Notes under the pieces: model-generated
The model's input: the letters and a program-made list of their open reading frames with translations, nothing else
What the model was told of the DNA's origin: nothing
Databases searched by the model: none
Part shown: one piece after another, positions 59,071 to 64,000 of the stretch
Layout: each line of letters begins with the position of its first letter
Position numbering within the stretch: the first letter of the stretch is position 1
Translations under genes and position numbers: made by a program
Assembly (NCBI GenBank): GCA_958295805.1
Contig: OY282373.1
Coordinates: forward strand, 963,001 to 1,027,000
Length of the DNA: 64,000 nucleotides
Source of the DNA: an uncultured Nitrospirales bacterium
GTDB lineage: Bacteria; Nitrospirota; Nitrospiria; Nitrospirales; UBA8639
Direction: 5' to 3'

Positions 59071-61224
59071 ATGGAACGGCTCAGAAATTTTTTGGGACGA
59101 TTGTCCGAGAATTTTTTCCCCTCTTACGGGTTACCTCATCCTCACAAACGGCATACCCCCTCATTGAAACTCGTCTCGAATAATCCGGCAGTGATTGGTG
59201 ATCCCGCCCTCACGCACGGTGCCCAAACGACCGTTGGCCATGCCGAAGCCTTGGAAGAAGCCTTGGCGCGGAGTGAGGCCTGGTTGCTTCAACGACAACA
59301 TCATCAAGAAGGGTATTGGGTTGAGGAGTTGGAAGCAGATACCACGTTGACCTCGGAGTACGTGATGTTGCGCCGATACATCGGCGCGGTCGACGACGAG
59401 CGGGAAGCGAACATGGTCCGCTATCTTCAAGGTGCCCAACTCGAAAACGGCGGGTGGCCGATTTATTTCGGCGGTCCGATGGACGTCAGTGCCTCGGTCA
59501 AAGCCTACTTTGCTCTGAAGTTGGCCGGAATTCCGCAGGATGATCCAGACATGCGTCGAGCCAGACGAGCCATACTTGATGCAGGGGGCGTGATGTCGGC
59601 CAACGTGTTTACGAAAATTGTGTTGGCGTTGTTCGGGCAATACGATTGGCGCGGCGTTCCCAGTATGCCTCCCGAAATCATGCTCATGCCCCAAGGGTTT
59701 TATTTTCATCTGCACGCCGTGTCGTATTGGTCCCGGGCCGTGATCGTTCCCCTGCTCATTGTTTTTGCCCATCGTCGAGAATGCCGGATTCCTGCGGAGC
59801 AGGGGATTGCAGAATTGTTCCGCGTGCCTCGTGATCGCGTGAACTATCGAAAGTCGCCGCCGTTTCAAAAAGATCGTGGCGTCCTCAGTTGGCGCAACGT
59901 GTTTGTGTGGATTGACGGCCTTCTCAAAGTCTATGAGAAATATCCCCTTCGTTTTCTTCGCACCAAGGCAGTGAAGAAAGCCGAGGCGTGGTTGCTGGAT
60001 CGGATGCAGGGTGAAGGAGGGCTGGGGGCCATCTACCCGGCCATGGCCAATTCGATCTATGCTCTGGTTGCGCTTGGCTATCCGGCGACGCATCCGTTGA
60101 TTCAGAAGGCATTACGGGAAATCGAGGCCCTGGAGATTGAAACACCAGGGTCAGCCGATGGATACGTCCCGCCGACTCTTCACCTGCAACCGTGCCATTC
60201 CCCCGTGTGGGATACGGCGTTGATCGTGAACGTACTTACTGAAAAAGGTCTTGCCGTTGACCATGAGGCGCTTGTTCGTGCCGCGTCATGGCTTCGGTCC
60301 CGGCAAACGCAACGGGTCGGCGATTGGATCGTGTCCGCTCCCGAGGCCAAACCCGGCGGATGGTATTTTCAGTTTGAAAATGAATGGTACCCCGACGTTG
60401 ATGATAGTGCCGTAGTGGTAACGGCTTTAGCCAAGGTCTCTCCGTTTCAGCCCCCTGATCGAGAGGAAGTGATTCGGCGGGGGAGTGAATGGACGGTGGC
60501 CATGCAAAGCTCGAACGGAGGCTGGGCGGCCTATGACCGGGATAATAATCGACTGATTTTCAACAAGATCCCCTTTGCGGATCATCAATCCCTGCTTGAT
60601 CCTCCTACGGCGGATTTAACGGGACGATGTCTGGAGATGCTCGGTGCCCTGGGCTATGACCGATCCCATCCCGCCGTGGCGCCGGCCCTCGAATTTCTTC
60701 GACGGGAACAGGAAGCGGACGGCAGTTGGTATGGGCGATGGGGCATCAATTATCTCTATGGGACGTGGTGCGTTCTGGTGGGACTTCAGGCCATTGGCGA
60801 AGATATGACGGCTCCCTGGATTCAACGTGCGGTCGGCTGGGTCGAATCCAAACAACACCTTGACGGCGGATGGGGAGAATCCTGCCTGTCGTATGCGGAT
60901 CGGGCATGGGCCGGGGAAGGCGACAGCACACCGTCACAAACGGCTTGGGCGCTTATGGCCTTATTGTCCGCGGGCGTCTCGGATTCCTTGAGCGTGGCGC
61001 GCGGGGTGAACTTCCTGCTGCGACGTCAGTTGAGCAACGGCACGTGGGTGGAGCCCCACCATACTGGCACGGGATTTCCTCGAGTCTTCTATCTTCGATA
61101 TCATGGGTATCGTCACTATTTCCCCATGTGGGCTCTGGCCATGTATCGGAACGTGTGCAGTCACGGGCGGACGAAGGCTGAAGAATTGCAACACGCCGTC
61201 CAATTAGCCAGGACCCGGCAATAG
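59071..61224 (+). CDS. shc: Squalene-hopene cyclase
   Basis: This class II terpene cyclase folds squalene to hopene, the hopanoid skeleton, at the inner membrane. The 717-residue protein shows several QW repeats (such as QLENGGWPIYFGG and QSSNGGWAAYDRDN), the catalytic acid motif WYPDVDDSAVVV (about residue 441) and the C-terminal FPRVFYLRYHGYRHYFPMWAL. Its two alpha/alpha-barrel halves are complete. It starts 21 bases after the pilin and opens a hopanoid block with hpnG, hpnM and dxs. Confidence 0.96.
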   Translation: MERLRNFLGRLSENFFPSYGLPHPHKRHTPSLKLVSNNPAVIGDPALTHGAQTTVGHAEALEEALARSEAWLLQRQHHQEGYWVEELEADTTLTSEYVMLRRYIGAVDDEREANMVRYLQGAQLENGGWPIYFGGPMDVSASVKAYFALKLAGIPQDDPDMRRARRAILDAGGVMSANVFTKIVLALFGQYDWRGVPSMPPEIMLMPQGFYFHLHAVSYWSRAVIVPLLIVFAHRRECRIPAEQGIAELFRVPRDRVNYRKSPPFQKDRGVLSWRNVFVWIDGLLKVYEKYPLRFLRTKAVKKAEAWLLDRMQGEGGLGAIYPAMANSIYALVALGYPATHPLIQKALREIEALEIETPGSADGYVPPTLHLQPCHSPVWDTALIVNVLTEKGLAVDHEALVRAASWLRSRQTQRVGDWIVSAPEAKPGGWYFQFENEWYPDVDDSAVVVTALAKVSPFQPPDREEVIRRGSEWTVAMQSSNGGWAAYDRDNNRLIFNKIPFADHQSLLDPPTADLTGRCLEMLGALGYDRSHPAVAPALEFLRREQEADGSWYGRWGINYLYGTWCVLVGLQAIGEDMTAPWIQRAVGWVESKQHLDGGWGESCLSYADRAWAGEGDSTPSQTAWALMALLSAGVSDSLSVARGVNFLLRRQLSNGTWVEPHHTGTGFPRVFYLRYHGYRHYFPMWALAMYRNVCSHGRTKAEELQHAVQLARTRQ

Positions 61225-61277
61225 CCTTCGGCGATTGGTCATCGCTTTGCCGATCTCACCCTTTTCCGGAGCGTTTC

Positions 61278-62054
61278 CTGGAGCACATCGTCGTCTTTGC
61301 CGCGACACCTTGGGAGTTTCACGCCGTTGCGCGTGCGTTGCCCGCGGGCCGCGTGGAACGGATTGAGGGGTTCAAATGGTGGAAATGGGAACGTCCGTCC
61401 TGTTCCGTGGCGGCTATCCAGACCGGCGTCGGACCGACGCACGCTCAGGCCGCTTCCCAAGTCGTGTTCGCCAAGGGACCCTGGACCGCGGTGATCTCTT
61501 CGGGATTTGCCGGTGCCTTGATTCCATCACGGGTCGGCGATCTCGTGATTCCTGAAGAAGTGGTCCCTCGTGCTTCGGACGTGGGGGCGTTTGTTTCGAC
61601 GGCCTCGATCTCGTGCAGCGCGTTTTATCGACGGAAGGCGCGGGATGTCGCCCAACGTTCCCGGAGTCCTCTCGTTGAGGGACGATTAGTGACCGTCGGG
61701 AAGATGGTATGGCTGGCCGAGGAGAAGCAGTTGGTCGGGCGTGCCTGTGACGCGAGCAGTCTGGACATGGAAAGCGCCGTGATCGGGGCGGCGGCGATGC
61801 ACTACCACGTTCCTTTCGTCGTGGTACGAGCGATTTCAGATCTGGTTGATGAAACGTTGCCCCTTGACCTGAATCTGTTTTGCCGTCCGGCGACGTTCCT
61901 GCTCGGAACGTGGACCGTCCTCACGACTCCTCGAACGTGGCCGGCTCTGTACCGCCTTCACCGGCAACAAAACGTAGCCTCGTTCCGGTTGACGCGATTT
62001 TTCAGCATGTTTTTCCAGAGTGCATCGGAAAACACGCAAGCCGAAGCCCCCTGA
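61278..62054 (+). CDS. hpnG: Hopanoid-associated nucleosidase/phosphorylase (HpnG-like), start uncertain
   Basis: HpnG removes adenine from adenosylhopane to give ribosylhopane. Homology begins with HIVVFAATPWEFHAVARALP, which lies upstream of the first TTG (61338), so translation must start earlier. The only nearby candidate is CTG 61278 with GGAG upstream, giving 258 residues; no ATG, GTG or TTG is in frame in the short gap after shc. Later segments VISSGFAGALIPSRVGDLVIPE, LDMESAVIGAAAMHYHVPFV and VRAISDLVDE are those of PNP/MTA-type nucleosidases. The role is inferred from position. Confidence 0.82.
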   Translation: MEHIVVFAATPWEFHAVARALPAGRVERIEGFKWWKWERPSCSVAAIQTGVGPTHAQAASQVVFAKGPWTAVISSGFAGALIPSRVGDLVIPEEVVPRASDVGAFVSTASISCSAFYRRKARDVAQRSRSPLVEGRLVTVGKMVWLAEEKQLVGRACDASSLDMESAVIGAAAMHYHVPFVVVRAISDLVDETLPLDLNLFCRPATFLLGTWTVLTTPRTWPALYRLHRQQNVASFRLTRFFSMFFQSASENTQAEAP

Positions 62055-62174
62055 TCGTCGTCAGAAATTGAAAGAACGAGGCCAATGGTTCTCTCTTTAT
62101 TCGAGAAACTTGTCCCGTGCAAACGTGATAAGATTCAGAACAAAGCCGACAGTGTTTTGCCATGGAGGGAAAGA

Positions 62175-62834
62175 ATGATGACGCAGGTTTCTTCAGGCAT
62201 CGGAAGGTCGCTGGGATTAACGTGCCGTGTATTGCTCAACGTGCTGATTCTTGGATTGTTGACGTGGGGATTTTCTTCAAACCTCTTCGCCCAGGACGCG
62301 GCGAGGTCCGCCACTGAAGCCATCAAAGAGACGGTCGATCAGGTGTTCACGGTGCTTGACGACGATGAACTGAACGCGCCGGACAGAGCCAAGGAACGAT
62401 TGAATTTTCTGGAAGAAATCGTGGCACGGCGCTTCGACTTTGAGGAGATGGGCAAACGCACCTTGGGGGCCCATTGGCGGACGTTGAACGCCGGTCAACA
62501 AAAAGAATTCGTGCGACTCTTTCAGCACTTTCTCTCCGGCACCTACGCCGGAAGCATTGACGGGTACGTTGGTGGACACGTTGAATACGTCAAAGAACGG
62601 AGAAAGGGAGAGTTTGCCGAAGTGCAAACGAAAATCGTCACGAAAACATTAACCGTGCCCGTCGATTATCGTTTGTTGAAACGGTCAAACACGTGGCGCG
62701 TGTATGACGTGGTGATTGACGGCATCAGTTTAGTGAAAAATTATCGAGGCCAATTCGGCCGCATCATCAAAACCGACTCGTTCGAAACTCTGCTTGAGAA
62801 ATTGCAAAACAAGATTGCACAACCGTCGCGTTAA
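62175..62834 (+). CDS. hpnM: Toluene-tolerance/MlaC-like periplasmic protein (HpnM-type)
   Basis: The 219-residue protein has a signal peptide (LLNVLILGLLTWGFSSNLFAQ) and then an MlaC/Ttg2 domain: AIKETVDQVFTVLDDDEL, ARRFDFEEMGKRTLGAHWR, FVRLFQHFLSGTY and KTLTVPVDYRLLKRSNTWRVYDVVIDGISLVKNYRGQF. MlaC proteins ferry lipids across the periplasm; in hopanoid clusters the relative HpnM is thought to move hopanoids. The ATG at 62175 is chosen because of the GGAGGGA ribosome binding site; an upstream start at 62085 would bury the signal peptide. Family safe, substrate inferred. Confidence 0.88.
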   Translation: MMTQVSSGIGRSLGLTCRVLLNVLILGLLTWGFSSNLFAQDAARSATEAIKETVDQVFTVLDDDELNAPDRAKERLNFLEEIVARRFDFEEMGKRTLGAHWRTLNAGQQKEFVRLFQHFLSGTYAGSIDGYVGGHVEYVKERRKGEFAEVQTKIVTKTLTVPVDYRLLKRSNTWRVYDVVIDGISLVKNYRGQFGRIIKTDSFETLLEKLQNKIAQPSR

Positions 62835-63021
62835 GGAGACCTTTGCAACACCGTCAGGCCCCCCAACCACACTCATCTTGGCCCCTGACTTCGGTCCGGC
62901 GGTTGAGTTGGACTTGCCGCGTTGATTTCTTGACAGTCTCTCGCAGGTTTGCGAAAATTTTTCTTCCTCATGAATTTTCTATCCGATACGCGGCGTCCAT
63001 TCCCGGTGAGAGGAGACCCCT

Positions 63022-64000
63022 ATGACTCTCCTGCAACGGATTGAAAGTCCGGCCGATCTCAAAAAATTATCTCCCGACCAGTTTCCACAAATCTGCGAAG
63101 AAATTCGTGAACAGATTGTTTCCGTCATCTCGAACGTGGGCGGACATCTGGCCTCTAACCTGGGCGTCGTTGAATTGACGGTGACGCTCCATTACTTGCT
63201 CCAGACTCCTGAGGATCTGATCGTGTGGGACACCGGCAATCAAGCCTATGCGCATAAACTGTTGACCGGACGGCAGGCGCGATTTCAGACGATTCGGCAA
63301 TTCGGCGGCTTGAGCGGGTTTTGTAAACGCGAAGAAAGCGTGTACGACACGTTTAACGCGGGGCACGCGGGGACGGGTGTGTCTGCTGCCGTGGGATTCG
63401 TGGAAGCCCGTGCCCAACTCAAACAATCGCACAAGATCGTCTGCGTCGTCGGCGACGGGGCGTTGACGTCGGGCTTGACCTTGGAGGGATTGCAGCAAGC
63501 CGGTGATTCGCAGAAAGACCTCCTCGTGATTTTGAACGATAATCAAATGTCGATTTCGAAAAACGTCGGGGCCCTTTCCGCCTATCTGAACCGGACCATT
63601 ACCGGTAAGTTCTGTACTCGCCTCAAGGCGGAAACGGATTACATCCTGGAAACCATTCCTCAGATCGGGCAGCCCGTCAAAAGAATGGCGAACAGGGCTC
63701 AAGAGTTGGCTAAAGGCCTGTTGTTGCCGGGATTGCTGTTTGAGGAATTGGGGTTTCGGTACATCGGTCCCATTGACGGCCACAACTTCGAGCATCTGTT
63801 ACCCACCATGGAAAACGTGCTCAAACTGAACGGTCCCACGTTGTTACACGTGGTGACGAAAAAGGGCTTGGGCTATGAACCGGCGATGAAGAATCCCGTG
63901 TGGTTTCACGCGAGTGCTCCCTTTGACCTTGACACCGGCAAGCCCAGGAACAAAGCCACAAAACCGTCTTACAGCGCCGTCGCCGTGAAGACCTTGATTC
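63022..64000 (+). CDS. dxs: 1-deoxy-D-xylulose-5-phosphate synthase, N-terminal half (runs off the right edge)
   Basis: Dxs condenses pyruvate with glyceraldehyde-3-phosphate on thiamine diphosphate to start the MEP isoprenoid pathway, feeding squalene and hopanoid synthesis. About 326 residues are visible from ATG 63022. GGHLASNLGVVELTVTLHYLL contains the catalytic His of the first motif; the TPP motif VGDGALTSGLTLEGLQQAGD and the ILNDNQMSISKNVGAL, FEELGFRYIGPIDGHN and LLHVVTKKGLGYEPA segments are clear. The usual WDVGHQAYPHK reads WDTGNQAYAHK and GHSSTS reads GHAGTG, so it belongs to a divergent subgroup. The C-terminal half is outside the window. Confidence 0.92.
   Translation, partial: MTLLQRIESPADLKKLSPDQFPQICEEIREQIVSVISNVGGHLASNLGVVELTVTLHYLLQTPEDLIVWDTGNQAYAHKLLTGRQARFQTIRQFGGLSGFCKREESVYDTFNAGHAGTGVSAAVGFVEARAQLKQSHKIVCVVGDGALTSGLTLEGLQQAGDSQKDLLVILNDNQMSISKNVGALSAYLNRTITGKFCTRLKAETDYILETIPQIGQPVKRMANRAQELAKGLLLPGLLFEELGFRYIGPIDGHNFEHLLPTMENVLKLNGPTLLHVVTKKGLGYEPAMKNPVWFHASAPFDLDTGKPRNKATKPSYSAVAVKTLI

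Overview
The window reads as a chromosomal segment of a Nitrospirota bacterium, most likely Nitrospira or a close relative. This is inferred from gene order and protein flavour; there is no rRNA or other decisive marker in the window. The supporting blocks are ccsA/hemX-hemA-hemC-cobA/hemD-CBS-hemB-ribF-tilS, ftsH-folP-glmM-comEC, serC-serA-hisZ-dnaB and a hopanoid block (shc-hpnG-hpnM-dxs). A complete ectoine operon suggests a saline or osmotically variable habitat.

Layout. Positions 1-4000 hold the 5' end of a leftward PEP mutase gene (phosphonate biosynthesis), YqgE, a YggX-like protein with two CxxC pairs, tRNA-Leu(CAA), a secreted protein behind a near-consensus promoter, a TusA-like protein and rsmI. 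Positions 3946-13612 are a compact rightward run: an SDR enzyme, then tetrapyrrole synthesis (CcsA/HemX, HemA, HemC, CobA-HemD fusion, CBS protein, HemB), RibF and TilS, with several start/stop overlaps.

Positions 13613-26091 look like an island set between tilS and ftsH. It carries ectABC, two 555-residue SulP transporters, a PhyH-family dioxygenase, an E1 alpha/beta pair of 2-oxoacid dehydrogenase type without E2/E3, an FMN-dependent 2-hydroxyacid dehydrogenase and proC. A 164-bp proC fragment and a 246-bp ectA fragment in the middle, together with the two SulP blocks, show that an ectA-to-proC unit was duplicated in tandem and then lost different genes from each copy.

Positions 26092-32871 resume housekeeping functions: ftsH, folP, glmM and a comEC broken at a G9 run. 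Positions 32998-45300 are accessory: a small coiled-coil membrane protein, a 1229-residue DUF255/aldo-keto reductase fusion, bacterioferritin, an IS30-type remnant, dense palindromic repeat arrays, and a 1788-residue autotransporter-like surface protein. The autotransporter start lies next to a G19 tract that would switch the frame from an upstream start with a good ribosome binding site. The same repeat arrays flank this gene on both sides.

Positions 45301-50731 hold a redoxin, two flavin disulfide oxidoreductases around a TVP38 membrane protein, a TPR lipoprotein and an ICMT-like methyltransferase. Positions 50933-58414 hold serC, serA, hisZ, dnaB and a large TPR protein. Positions 58603-64000 hold a type IV pilin-like gene and the hopanoid/isoprenoid block.

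A recurring theme is an imperfect palindrome of about 45-50 bp (core CCCTCTCCC...GGGAGAGGG flanked by CCCCTCACCC/GGGTGAGGGG). It forms intergenic arrays, lies in frame inside hemA and the autotransporter gene, and a diverged copy supplies the start codon of the pilin gene.
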